In this document: positions 1 through 9,100 of the stretch, one piece after another
How positions within the stretch are numbered: position 1 is the stretch's first letter
How the letters are laid out: each line of letters begins with the position of its first letter
Assembly: GCF_900078755.1 (NCBI RefSeq)
Contig: NZ_FKIH01000011.1
Origin: Ichthyocystis sparus
GTDB lineage: Bacteria > Pseudomonadota > Gammaproteobacteria > Burkholderiales > 2013Ark19i
Length of the DNA: 47,338 nt
Direction: 5' to 3' (one strand)
Program-made: the position numbers and the translations under genes
Notes under the pieces: model-generated
What the model saw: only the letters and a program-made list of their open reading frames with translations
Told to the model about the DNA's origin: nothing
Databases searched by the model: none

Positions 1-1844
1 GACCCTAATTGCTTCTTAGATTTAAAACGGCGCTCAGGTGGTAATGGTTCATGACCTGTAATACCACTTCCTGAATCAGTGCCTACAGCTGTAATCTTAC
101 TACTACTTACTGATGTCTTACTTTTATTCATCATATATTTTCGGAAAACCGAAAACGCCGCTACAGGAATATCAGCAACACCGAGGACTCTAATGAGATC
201 TTTACAACTAACATCATTCAATAACCCACATGCTAGTTCAGAACAAGCTTTACCAGTTTCCATAGCCCACCTAGAGTTAAATACGGACCACACTAGATCA
301 CGAATAGCACAATCTAGTTTCGATAAAAAATCTACTAAGTTAACTCCATTTAATGATATTAGCCCATGATCAGAGGAACCTGATAGTACTCGAATATTAG
401 CAAGAGCGCGTATAAAAGTAGGACGGTACCTGGAATGATACATACAAAGACACCTAGAAATAAAAGCAGATAGATGCAGTTCCCTATAAGTTTTGAAGCA
501 AATAACCCGCTCAACCGCTGAAAGTTCACTAACCAGCATATTCGAGATGTAACGGCTAACCGATCTCGAGAAAGACGCCGTACAAAATATACGAATGCTA
601 TAAAAGAGCCCATGTACTAGTATTGCACTATCAGGATGTAAATTAACACCCAGCGAATCAGTGCATTGAAGATAGGAAGGAATCGAAACTGTAGAAGAAG
701 GTAGATCATCATCAAGAACAGGTGGCATCCCAACAGATACACTATCGCTACCAATATGTCTTTCTGCTGCACTTGGATCAAAAGAAGATCCAGCACCAGA
801 ATGTCCGACAGAAGGCAACAGACTCACTTTGGAAGGTTCTACTGAAGAAGGTAGAATATCCTCCTCATCAAAAACTGGTGGCATCCAAACGGGAGCACGA
901 ATAACATTTATCTCATCACAAGCAGAGACAGGAATATTATCGCTACTCGTATGTCTTTCTGCTACAATCGGATCAGAAGAAAGTCCATAACTAGAATGCC
1001 CATCTTTATGATGGGACCAAGATGATAATATATGATCGGAGGCGGTAATAATCCCCGATGTTGTACGTTTAATCGTACCTCTATTTATTTCTTTTCTTAG
1101 AGTGGAATTTGTTACAATTACCGATAGCGCTACCTCAGGAATACCGGCAGTATCTAGGACATTGATAAAATCTCCACAACTAACATCATTCAATGCTTCC
1201 CCTTCCAAAGAAACAGAGACATCACTCCAAAAAGAGTCGAAAATAGACTCCACATTGCTACGAACAGCACAATCCAGTCTCGACAAAAAACCCAGCAAAC
1301 TATCCCCAATTAATGGTACTGAAACACGCTCAAGAGAATCCGATAGTACTTCAATTCTAGGAAGAGCATGTATGAAATCAGGGCGGTGGTTGGTATGATA
1401 CTCACAAATGCACATGGATACAAAAACATCTTCGCATATTCCTCTATAAGTACTGTACCAAATGGCTCGTCCAGTAAGCGAAAGTTTGTCACTCAAAATT
1501 GATGGAAGTTGTTTGCTTACCATACTATTGTAAAAACGTTTAGCGAATTCATTAACTCTAGAAAAAAGACCTGCAATTATTTGAATACTCTCAGGAGATA
1601 GAATAACACCCAATGAACTCAAAACATCCGGACCAACAGCAAAGGCTGAAGAAGAAACAGCAGCAGTAGCTAAAGTAGTGGCAAATAAAGAAGCGGCGGC
1701 AGGAGCATCAACTTGCTGCAAACAACCTACAGGGACACCACTATGTACATCTACCCCTCCCTCTTTGCTATCACTACTATCATCTTCACTCTCTGGAACA
1801 TCACTAGAAACAGTGGGGATACTTATAGACACAGGATACAACAT
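1..1844 (-). CDS. Array paralog 1, two-domain family protein, 3' end outside window
   Basis: Open minus-strand frame from an ATG at 1844 (MLYPVS) to the window edge without a stop, about 614 residues visible. It has the family's N-terminus with LQQVDAP, but the Lys-rich cassette of its neighbours is missing: only an Ala/Thr/Ser stretch leads into the first domain. Domain 1 runs roughly from 1640 to 1100 (LSSLGVILSPES ... CICEYHTNHRPDF ... TAGIPEVALSV). A linker with two RAPVWMPPV-like and acidic segments follows. Domain 2 runs roughly from 655 to 150 (TDSLGVNLHPDS ... RCLCMYHSRYRPTF ... FLSKLDCAI). The frame then enters a basic Ser-rich linker and is cut by the edge. Function unknown. I see no signal peptide or membrane segment. 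The reading frame is certain from the unbroken match to the paralogs; a secreted-effector role is inference only. Confidence 0.88.
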   Translation of the reverse strand, partial: MLYPVSISIPTVSSDVPESEDDSSDSKEGGVDVHSGVPVGCLQQVDAPAAASLFATTLATAAVSSSAFAVGPDVLSSLGVILSPESIQIIAGLFSRVNEFAKRFYNSMVSKQLPSILSDKLSLTGRAIWYSTYRGICEDVFVSMCICEYHTNHRPDFIHALPRIEVLSDSLERVSVPLIGDSLLGFLSRLDCAVRSNVESIFDSFWSDVSVSLEGEALNDVSCGDFINVLDTAGIPEVALSVIVTNSTLRKEINRGTIKRTTSGIITASDHILSSWSHHKDGHSSYGLSSDPIVAERHTSSDNIPVSACDEINVIRAPVWMPPVFDEEDILPSSVEPSKVSLLPSVGHSGAGSSFDPSAAERHIGSDSVSVGMPPVLDDDLPSSTVSIPSYLQCTDSLGVNLHPDSAILVHGLFYSIRIFCTASFSRSVSRYISNMLVSELSAVERVICFKTYRELHLSAFISRCLCMYHSRYRPTFIRALANIRVLSGSSDHGLISLNGVNLVDFLSKLDCAIRDLVWSVFNSRWAMETGKACSELACGLLNDVSCKDLIRVLGVADIPVAAFSVFRKYMMNKSKTSVSSSKITAVGTDSGSGITGHEPLPPERRFKSKKQLG

Positions 1845-2799
1845 CCGCCCCCTTTCTTTACAGTTTAGACTTATTATTCTTATTTATTTTACTAATCATC
1901 TTAACACCACAGCACCATAGCACAGATTCACACAGCAACATTACATAAGAGAGAAATAGGCATAGTCGCAAAATGAAACTCACATAACACCATCAACAAA
2001 CAAAGTCGTATGCTATTACTTTTACAATACTCACATCACTATAGGTAGCAGTTACCACAAACAACAATAAAGGTAAAAAAACACCTCTCATCAGATTACT
2101 ATTTATCTGATATATTTTATATAATTAATTTTAAAAGATATTGTCATCCAGCTATCCCCACCTCTCCTCAAAAATCACCTGAGATAAGTATACAGATACC
2201 ATATTACCTCAAGACCTTACTCACCCCTGCCCTAACTATCATAGCACCAAACAAAATAACGTAAAGTGAACCTATTTTCTCACCAAGTGCGACCATCATA
2301 TAAGCACGAGTAATTTTTCGATGAACCACATACGCAAATAGATGTTATAACTGCTCAGAGTTCAAAGAGCAACTGAAATTTGCTAACTCGTACAGCCAGA
2401 CCACTCTTAGAAGCGGTAGAAACTACCAACAAACAGGCTTCTCCCAAAATAAAAAACATCTCCTAGAGTACAACTGCAAAAAACAACGCAGCACCCAACA
2501 CAACCAATAAACAGGTAGAGCGTTAACCATCATAGCTTGAGTATCAAACTGACACACAAATTATCTTCGCAAAACTAATGAAAGATAGCAACAAAAAAAT
2601 TGTACTTAAAAGGGATATTGTTGATTCAAAATAAACCAAAGTAGACCTTAAGAGTTATTGGATATGGACAATGGTATAAACTCTCAAGCATTGCATATAT
2701 TACGTAATAAAAAATGGGATAACTAGGATTTTCTTCTATGATTCTAAAAATAGTTAATTTTGTAGGTAAAAGTAGATCATGTAGAAAAATATAAAGTAC
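1845..2799. repeat. Duplicated upstream/divergent spacer of the array
   Basis: This stretch has no gene. It holds the AT-rich leader of paralog 1 and a block with direct counterparts upstream of most paralogs: 8039-8716, 16980-17599, 21873-22804, 26175-26954 and 33197-33904. Near its right end (about 2620-2790) is the segment ending in ACCAAAGTAGA and then AAAAAATGGGATAA, which recurs just in front of each trxB relic. It probably carried the trxB promoter. Confidence 0.6.
1942..1971 (-). promoter_or_regulatory. Candidate promoter of paralog 1
   Basis: On the minus strand, TTGCGA (1966-1971) and TATGTA (1942-1947) are separated by 18 bases and lie about 100 bases upstream of the start at 1844. 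The surrounding sequence (TTTTGC-ACTATGCCTA ... CTCTTATGTA) recurs upstream of the other array members, which suggests a conserved promoter. There is no experimental support, and the -35 match is partial. Confidence 0.35.
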
Positions 2800-3016
2800 A
2801 ATGACAAAATTGTAAGTAGCATATTTCTTGGATTATTTCCATCTGTGTACACGGCTGCATTATACGCTGACAAGAGCTAACCTATCATCTCTTTTAATAA
2901 CTGGAGCGGCGCTTGGTGGACAGCTAATGACAGCAATAGAAGTAGATAATTTGCCAGATGATTACGATGTAACCATTGGATCGGAGCTAATGGAGAGATT
3001 CAAAAAACACGCATAA
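2800..3016 (+). pseudogene. trxB: Decayed 5' fragment of thioredoxin reductase (trxB)
   Basis: In frame from about 2880 the translation reads RANLSSLLITG, then GGQLMTAIEVDN, then GSELMERFKKHA and a stop. This matches the N-terminal FAD-binding part of bacterial thioredoxin reductase (family motifs ARANL-PLLITG, GGQL-TTTEVEN, ELMERM-HA). The preceding GxGPxGYTAA loop is present only with frame damage (TAALYA around 2861-2874). Everything after residue ~70 is missing, so the piece cannot encode an enzyme. It points away from paralog 1, as expected if the ancestral paralog was divergent from trxB. Confidence 0.8.
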
Positions 3017-3539
3017 AGTCTTGGATAATTAAAGATATAAGATCGGAAGAATAAAAAGAGAATATGATACTGAAAAATATTCTAATTTTTTCCTAAAAAT
3101 TAAGAGATTGCATATTCATATAGAGACGTACTACATTAACCGCCGGTAAGAACATCTACGCCACTCTACGCCATTATACTTCGTAAATGGAGGTAGTGAT
3201 TATGATTACTATTTAATCAATACAAATTTACAGTTGATAGTATTAGCACTTCGTAGCAAAAAAATAATCATCACACATCTAACTAACAATTGACTATGTA
3301 ACAAACATGTCAAGCATAAATATGTAAGTAAGCACAATTATTGCTAAAAATTACTACTCTAAGGACTCCATCAATATTATGATATAATCAAGGTGAAAAC
3401 TAGCAATACAACCACCGAATGAGGATCATCTGTGCTAAGATGAGGAAATCACACTCTTGGATTATGTTATGTGCAATAATGCACCGGATATGCTGGAGCG
3501 CATAAAAAGACTTAATGTATCGACGCTATCAAATTACCC
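3017..3539. other. Spacer without recognisable gene
   Basis: About 520 bases of AT-rich sequence between the trxB relic and a decayed paralog-like block. Stops are frequent on both strands. I see no RNA gene, hairpin with T-run or conserved family segment here. Confidence 0.5.
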
Positions 3540-4290
3540 ATCAACGAGCAATAGCAGTTATGATGACAGTGCCTTGGAAATCTACTCCATAATCTGAAAC
3601 CTACAACAAATAAGTAACATCAGTATAGAACCCGTAGATCTAGTGGTTCTACGCACATAGTGGACTATCGCCAACTTTAATAATCATTACATCAACGGTA
3701 AACCGTCTCAATTTTCTACAGTAAATCTTCTAACCTCCCCACCAATAATGTTATAAGAGGAAACAATTACATTATTAACTCTATCAAAATAACACTCTTA
3801 AGAAGAACATCCGTATCTCATGAAGCGACAAGAAACAATCTATAGTGGAAAGTAGAAACTTTACTTCCTTACAGAGTGCCATACATGTAAGGATACTCCG
3901 TAATACAAGGACTAAAAGCTGAAAAAGCGCGCTAATAAATAGAACGTAAAAATCATCATCCTCTATAGCACTCAAAGAAACAGAACTAACAGGTGCGACA
4001 CTAGCTCTAGCCTAGACCAAGAACGAAAACATAATCAGAGGATTTTCAAACAGAAGCAAGAACATCTAGTCCAGTATCAGTACCACTCACCTTCCTCGTC
4101 CTTGTTTATATTACCCACGGGAGCAGCAACAACAGAATAGTGAGGTAGTAGTCACATCAATACCATCTAATACGCAAACAGAAAAAGCCTTACCTTGCTG
4201 CAAATTAACAATTTAACTTTGACTGGGATAACTATCATTACAGTATCAACATAAGAATCACAAACCTCCACAGCTACATGATTCATATCC
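3540..4290 (-). pseudogene. Decayed relic of a 40845-type paralog N-terminus plus flanking block
   Basis: The right part (about 4060-4290) aligns base by base with the N-terminal coding region of the gene at 40845-44420. Shared landmarks are the TTGCAGCAA codons of the LQQ motif, the GTGATTCTTA of its CDSY residues, and the sequence in front of the start. The frame is broken by stops and indels. The left part (about 3540-4050) resembles 12780-13250, for example the ATGAAGCG and ATTATTAACTCTATC landmarks. This looks like the remains of a downstream gene carried in the duplication unit. Confidence 0.6.
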
Positions 4291-4429
4291 AACTTTTAAC
4301 ACATTCATAACAATACATGTTCTATTATTGCAATAAAAACTTACTAAAAAGAAAAGAGCAAATAATTATTGTACATACAAAATACCCTAGTTAAGCAACA
4401 TTAAAAAAAATCTATACCGGTACCGGATA

Positions 4430-4620
4430 TAAAATATCATCTATTAAAGCGTGTGATAAGTGCCTATAAAAATCTAAATTAACATAAGCAAAAATGCTAA
4501 CATAACTAAGCTCGTGGGAAAAAAGAATGGTCATTTACCATATAAAAACGTCCTACGTAGACAACAAATGTATAAAATTATGTAATACTAGCTAGTAGAG
4601 AAATGAGGTCGATTATTGCA
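4430..4620. repeat. Conserved 3'-flanking block of the array (copy 1)
   Basis: Related blocks lie immediately downstream of most paralog stops (for example 8880-9044, 13780-13930, 27880-28010). Shared landmarks on the plus strand are CTAAATTAACATAAGCAAAA, a short frame beginning ATGGTCATTTACCAT, and AAATGTATAAAATTATG. In this copy the plus-strand micro-frame starts at 4527 (MVIYHIK...KCIKLCNTS). The block may hold a terminator or only be passenger sequence from duplication. Confidence 0.55.
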
Positions 4621-4621
4621 A

Positions 4622-7600
4622 TTAACTCGTCCTTTTCCTTTTACGTCCACTTCCTCTCTGAGCACCACCCTGATGTGAAGAAGACACTCTACCTCTACCG
4701 CCTCTCTTAGACCTACTTGATTCGCTAGTAGGTGGTGGTGAAGGTGGCAGATCTCGATTCAGCAATGCTGCCAATCTCACTCCAACATCCACCGACTCAG
4801 AAGCAATATCGGTAGCAGCAGCTACTAGCGTAACATTATCAATATCCGCAGGTGCAGAAGAGGAAGGTCCAGCAGCAACAATATCACTCGCAGGAACCTC
4901 ACCCCTCCCCTCACTCATTAATTCACGCATAATGAATAACTTCTTAGGTCCGCGAAAATAACTATAAGAACTACCACTAGCTGCCGTAGAAGATTCTCCA
5001 ATAGATGAAGTAGAAACAGAAGAAGAGACAGGGATTGGCACTATTGGCTTCTCAGATGAGGATGCATGAGTTGTCTCGCCTACTAAAACTCCCGACGCAG
5101 AAACAACACCTGCCTCAGATGATTCAACTTCTCTAACAGATACAAATGATTCTGTAGAGGAAGAGGAAACATCAGCATCTAATCCTAATTCAGATATAAA
5201 TGAAGACAACGGTGCGGGTGAAACCGAAGGTGAAGATAGATGAGAAAATGATTCACCTACTGACAACCCAGGCGCAGAAGCAACATCTTCCACAACCGAG
5301 ACCAAAACATCATTACTAATATTAGAAGAAGAATCTCTAGAAACTGTTGATACAGCAACAGCATCAGTAATAAGAGGCAAAGAAGATCCAGCACCTTCAG
5401 GTGGTACTACAAAAGTAGTAGCAGTAGTAGACATACTACCTTGATCATAGCCCTCTTTTAATAGCAACAAAGATCCTAATTGCGTCTCATATTGATAATG
5501 AGGATCAGGTCTATCACAAGAATCGGATTGAGTATAAGACTCAGAAGCAGATGATGGAGACGAAGATAGAGGTGCGAATGAAACCGAAGGTGGAGGTGAA
5601 AGCACAGGAGATAATTCACCGGCTAAAACTCCAAAATCATAGTAACAACTATCATCAGTAGTACCCGAGGAAGATTCGTCAGAAGTAAAAACATTACCAG
5701 TAGCATATAAAACAACTGGTTGATCTTCTTTATAAAAAAGAGATTTAACAAATCTAGGAGAAGAACTATCATAATACTTCTCTAGTAGCAGTAAAGGCCT
5801 TAATCTTGTCTCAGATCGAAGACGACGCTTAGATAATGATCCATGTTCAAGTTGAGATGACAATTTAGGTTTAATTTGCATACTCAAAGATGAAGAAGGG
5901 ATAGGATCTGTAATACTACCTCCTGAAGCCGCACATTCACTTTCATTTTCACTACTACTACTACTTACTAATGTCTTACCTCTACTTACCGTACGCCTTT
6001 GTCCTGGTGCCTTGCTTCTATTTACCTTACATCTCTTACTCTTCACGCATTTGCGAGAAACTGAAAGTGCCACTATAGGAATACCAGCAATATCTAGAAC
6101 TCTAGTAAAATCTTCACAAACAACATTACTCAATGATTCACATCCTAGTTCATAACAAGCTTTATCAGATTCCACATCCCACTTCGAGATAAATATAGCC
6201 TTTATCAGATCATGAACAACAGAATCTAGTCTCGATAAAAAACCTGCCAAACTACCTCCAATTGATGGCACTATACCAAGATTAGCAATAGCGCGTATGA
6301 AAGCAGGACGGTACCTGGAATGATGCACACAAAAACACCTAGACATAAAACTAGATAGATACAGTTCCTTATAAGTTTTGAACCAAATAACCCTCCCAAG
6401 CGCAGAAAGTTCACTACTCAAAGCAGTTGAGATGTAACTTTCAACCGATCTCGTTAAATACCTCATGAAAGACACACGAACATTACATAAGAGATCATAA
6501 ATTAGTTTTTCACTATCAGGATGTAACTTTACACCCAGCAAATCAACACATCGAATATGCGAAGGAATAGAGGCAGAACATGGAACATCCTCATTCTCAA
6601 GAACAGGTGGCATCCAAATAGGAGCATGAACAACATTTGTCTCAGAATCCTTAGAAACAGAAAAACTGTAGCTATATGTGTATCTTTCTGATGCAATTGA
6701 ATCAGAAGAAGATCGATCACTGGAATCTCTAACAGAAGACAATAGATCTAATTCGGAAAGTACTGTAGAGGAAGGTATAACATTATCCTCAGCAAAAATA
6801 GGCGATGTCGGAGACCGAACAACATCTGTCTCAGCACAAGCAGAAACAGATACAGAAAGAGGTAGTAGAGTATCCCCCTCCTCAAGAACAGGTGGTATCC
6901 AAACAGGAGCACGAACGGTACCTGTCCCAGCACAAGTAGAAGCAGATACAGAAATATGAACATTACTGCTAGCAGTATGTCCGTTTGCTGCAACTGAACA
7001 AGAAGAAGATCCATCACCAGAATCTTTAACAGAAGGCAACAAATTCAATTCTGAAAGTGTAGCAGAAGCCTCTCCTAGCGAAGACGAAGATCCTGCTTGT
7101 GACTCAGATTGAGAACACGTACTAAGTAACAATTCAGGATGAGACTGAGGTGATAAAGTGGGATCTGGAGCAGTGGTAATTCCTGATGCTGTACTTTTAA
7201 TCGTACCTTTATTTATTTCTTTCGTTATAACGGAACCTGCTAACACTATAGATAATGCTACTTGAGGAATACCGGCAGTGTCGAGGACACTAACAAAATC
7301 TTTGCAACCAACATTATCCAGCCCCCCCTCTTCCAGAGAAACATGAACTTCGTTCCAACCAGAGTTAAAAATATATCCCACCCTACTACGAATAGCACAA
7401 TCCAGTTTCAATAAAAAATCTAGCAAACTACTCCCAGCTAACGGCACTGCAGTACGGTCAGGAGAACCCGATAATACTTTAATTCTAGGAAGAGCATGTA
7501 TAAAACCAGGTCGGTGCTTAGAATGATACTCACCAAGGCACATGAACACAAAAACATCTTCACACATTTCTCTATAAGTACGGCACCAAATAGCTCTTCC

Positions 7601-8038
7601 AGTCAACGAAAGTTTGTCACTCAAGTCTGATGGTAGTTGTTTACGTACCATACCATTGTAAATACGCCTAGAGAGTGCATCAACTTCAAGAAAGAGACCT
7701 TCAATTATTCCAGCACTTTCAGGTGATAGAACAACTCCCAACGAACTCAAAAGATTCGGATCAAGAGTAGCCTCTGAAGAAAAAACAGCAGCAGTACCAC
7801 ATTTTTTGGCAGGAGCTTTACCTTTTTTGTTCTTGGTACTCACCCCCTTACCCGCAGCAGTAACAGTAGTTGAAGTGGTGGCAGCTGAAGCAGTAACAGG
7901 AGTATCAACTTGCTGCAAACCACCTTCAAGAATACCAACCCGTATAGCGCCCCCTTCCTCTTTATTGCCACAGCTATCATCTTCACTCTCTGGGACATCA
8001 CTAGAAGCAGCAGAGCTAATTACAGATACAGGATACAC
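4622..8038 (-). CDS. Array paralog 2, complete two-domain family protein with basic C-terminal tail
   Basis: 1138 residues from a GTG at 8038, which aligns with the ATG of the MYPVS start in other members; a G-rich Shine-Dalgarno-like stretch precedes it. Order: acidic/Ser N-terminus; LQQVDTP (~41); one Lys-rich cassette, KKGKAPAKKCG (~71-81); domain 1 (~92-268, LSPES ... RTYREMCED ... CLGEYHSKHRPGF ... FLLKLDCAI); linker with RAPVWIPP and RAPIWMPP motifs; domain 2 (~494-659, LHPDS ... KTYKELYLS ... RCFCVHHSRYRPAF); long Ser-rich acidic region; SYFRGPKKLF (~1024); VRLAALLNRDLPPSPP (~1085); and an Arg/Gly/Ser tail ending GSGRKRKRTS. This is the best template for the intact family. Function unknown. 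The basic ends could be nuclear-localisation or secretion signals, which is inference. Confidence 0.92.
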   Translation of the reverse strand: MYPVSVISSAASSDVPESEDDSCGNKEEGGAIRVGILEGGLQQVDTPVTASAATTSTTVTAAGKGVSTKNKKGKAPAKKCGTAAVFSSEATLDPNLLSSLGVVLSPESAGIIEGLFLEVDALSRRIYNGMVRKQLPSDLSDKLSLTGRAIWCRTYREMCEDVFVFMCLGEYHSKHRPGFIHALPRIKVLSGSPDRTAVPLAGSSLLDFLLKLDCAIRSRVGYIFNSGWNEVHVSLEEGGLDNVGCKDFVSVLDTAGIPQVALSIVLAGSVITKEINKGTIKSTASGITTAPDPTLSPQSHPELLLSTCSQSESQAGSSSSLGEASATLSELNLLPSVKDSGDGSSSCSVAANGHTASSNVHISVSASTCAGTGTVRAPVWIPPVLEEGDTLLPLSVSVSACAETDVVRSPTSPIFAEDNVIPSSTVLSELDLLSSVRDSSDRSSSDSIASERYTYSYSFSVSKDSETNVVHAPIWMPPVLENEDVPCSASIPSHIRCVDLLGVKLHPDSEKLIYDLLCNVRVSFMRYLTRSVESYISTALSSELSALGRVIWFKTYKELYLSSFMSRCFCVHHSRYRPAFIRAIANLGIVPSIGGSLAGFLSRLDSVVHDLIKAIFISKWDVESDKACYELGCESLSNVVCEDFTRVLDIAGIPIVALSVSRKCVKSKRCKVNRSKAPGQRRTVSRGKTLVSSSSSENESECAASGGSITDPIPSSSLSMQIKPKLSSQLEHGSLSKRRLRSETRLRPLLLLEKYYDSSSPRFVKSLFYKEDQPVVLYATGNVFTSDESSSGTTDDSCYYDFGVLAGELSPVLSPPPSVSFAPLSSSPSSASESYTQSDSCDRPDPHYQYETQLGSLLLLKEGYDQGSMSTTATTFVVPPEGAGSSLPLITDAVAVSTVSRDSSSNISNDVLVSVVEDVASAPGLSVGESFSHLSSPSVSPAPLSSFISELGLDADVSSSSTESFVSVREVESSEAGVVSASGVLVGETTHASSSEKPIVPIPVSSSVSTSSIGESSTAASGSSYSYFRGPKKLFIMRELMSEGRGEVPASDIVAAGPSSSAPADIDNVTLVAAATDIASESVDVGVRLAALLNRDLPPSPPPTSESSRSKRGGRGRVSSSHQGGAQRGSGRKRKRTS

Positions 8039-8716
8039 AATACAATGCCCCCGCCTTGTTATAGTTTAGATTTATTATTCTTATTTATTTTATTAATTTT
8101 AATATCCTAGCCCAAACTCACACACCAATACTACATAAGAGCAGTAGCATAAGACATAGTAGCAAAATAGAACTCACATAACACTACCAATAGGCAAAAT
8201 CGCACGCTACTACTTCCCAGTACTCACATCACCAAAAGTAACAGTTACTATGTGCAGTGATAAAGGCAAAAATACCTCTCATCAGATCACTAATCATCAA
8301 ATGTAATTCTTGTGCGTAATTTAAAAAAAACATATAATTTACATCTAATTATCCCCATTTCTCCAAAAAAAATCACCTAGGCTACGCACAGAAACCATGA
8401 TCTAACTACTTTACTCATCACCTGCCATAGCTCTTATAGCAATAGCACCAAACAAAATAACACAGAATGGACCTGTTTTCTCATATAGCATCAAATTGAT
8501 ACACAAAAATTATCTGCTCAAATAAGTGCAAAGAGCAACAAAAAAAGTGCGCTTAAAAGTGATTTTGTTGGCACAAAATCAACCAAAGTAGATATTAGAT
8601 TCCATTAATAGGTATTGGGGTAAACCCCCAAACATTGCCTATATTAAGTAACAAAAAATGGGATAATTAATGTTTTTTATAACATTACAAAATGGTGAAT
8701 TTTATAGTAGCTAGGT
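8039..8716. repeat. Duplicated upstream/divergent spacer
   Basis: Counterpart of 1845-2799. It holds the leader of paralog 2, then sequence shared with the other copies, then TTGGCACAAAATCAACCAAA at 8568, which resembles a TTGACA-type promoter box seen better preserved in sister copies. The GGTATTGGGGTAAACCCCCA segment near 8611 is a short imperfect palindrome. No gene. Confidence 0.55.
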
Positions 8717-8880
8717 GAAAGACCAATTCCATTTCCAATTTAGGCAACCAACACTTAACACACATACTATTATTTAATTATGGCAACTGGTGCCCATGAA
8801 AAATATTTATGGCCACTATCTGAGAATGCTTTTTTAGGAAAGTGAGTATACGTGTTACTAAATAAAAAAGACAGAAAAAA
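8717..8880 (+). pseudogene. trxB: Decayed internal fragment of thioredoxin reductase (trxB)
   Basis: A plus-strand frame reads LIMATGAHEKYLWPLSENAF and then LGK, followed by a stop where G-VSACATCD should come. This corresponds to the ALIIATGASAKYLGLPSEEAF-MGKGVSACATCD region just before the redox-active CATC site of thioredoxin reductase. SERPIPF upstream corresponds to the family's SEVPF. The 5' part seen at 2800-3016 has been lost here, so different copies keep different pieces. Confidence 0.72.
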
Positions 8881-8945
8881 CTATCTATAAAAATCTAAAT
8901 TAACATAAGCAAAAAACACGTACTATAAAGTGCACAGGAGAAACA

Positions 8946-9044
8946 ATGATTGCCGTCTATTATACAAAAATGCCACATGCAAACGGCAAATGTATAAAAC
9001 TATATAATGCCAACGATAAAAGTGAGATAGATTCTCACAATTAA
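8946..9044 (+). other. Conserved micro-ORF / 3'-flanking block (copy 2)
   Basis: The longest intact form of a short frame found beside most paralog stops: 32 residues, starting MIAVYYTKMPHANGKCIKLY, with AGGAGA eight bases upstream of the ATG. It converges on the paralog and its TAA at 9042-9044 lies next to the ancestral paralog stop at 9046-9048. Related frames begin near 4527, 27116 and 27935, and a frameshifted one at 13846. It may be a real peptide or an accident of a conserved 3' untranslated block. I cannot decide without substitution analysis. Confidence 0.25.
8966..8988 (-). terminator. Candidate Rho-independent terminator of paralog 3
   Basis: On the minus strand, TGCCG and TGGCA can pair around an 8-base loop and are followed directly by five Ts. 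The stem is short. In the copy at 27954-27976 the left arm is TGTCG, which still pairs through wobble, and the copy at 13867-13888 keeps the arms. That weakly favours a conserved structure. It lies about 60 bases beyond the ancestral stop. Confidence 0.35.
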
Positions 9045-9100
9045 CTCATCTTCCACGACCACTTCCTCCCTGAGAATTACCCCGATGTGAGGAAGACGAC

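Noticed and set aside
8611..8632. GGTATTGGGGTAAACCCC near-palindrome as an operator or attachment site
   Set aside because: The corresponding positions in sister spacers (for example near 2675 and 17518) do not keep the symmetry.
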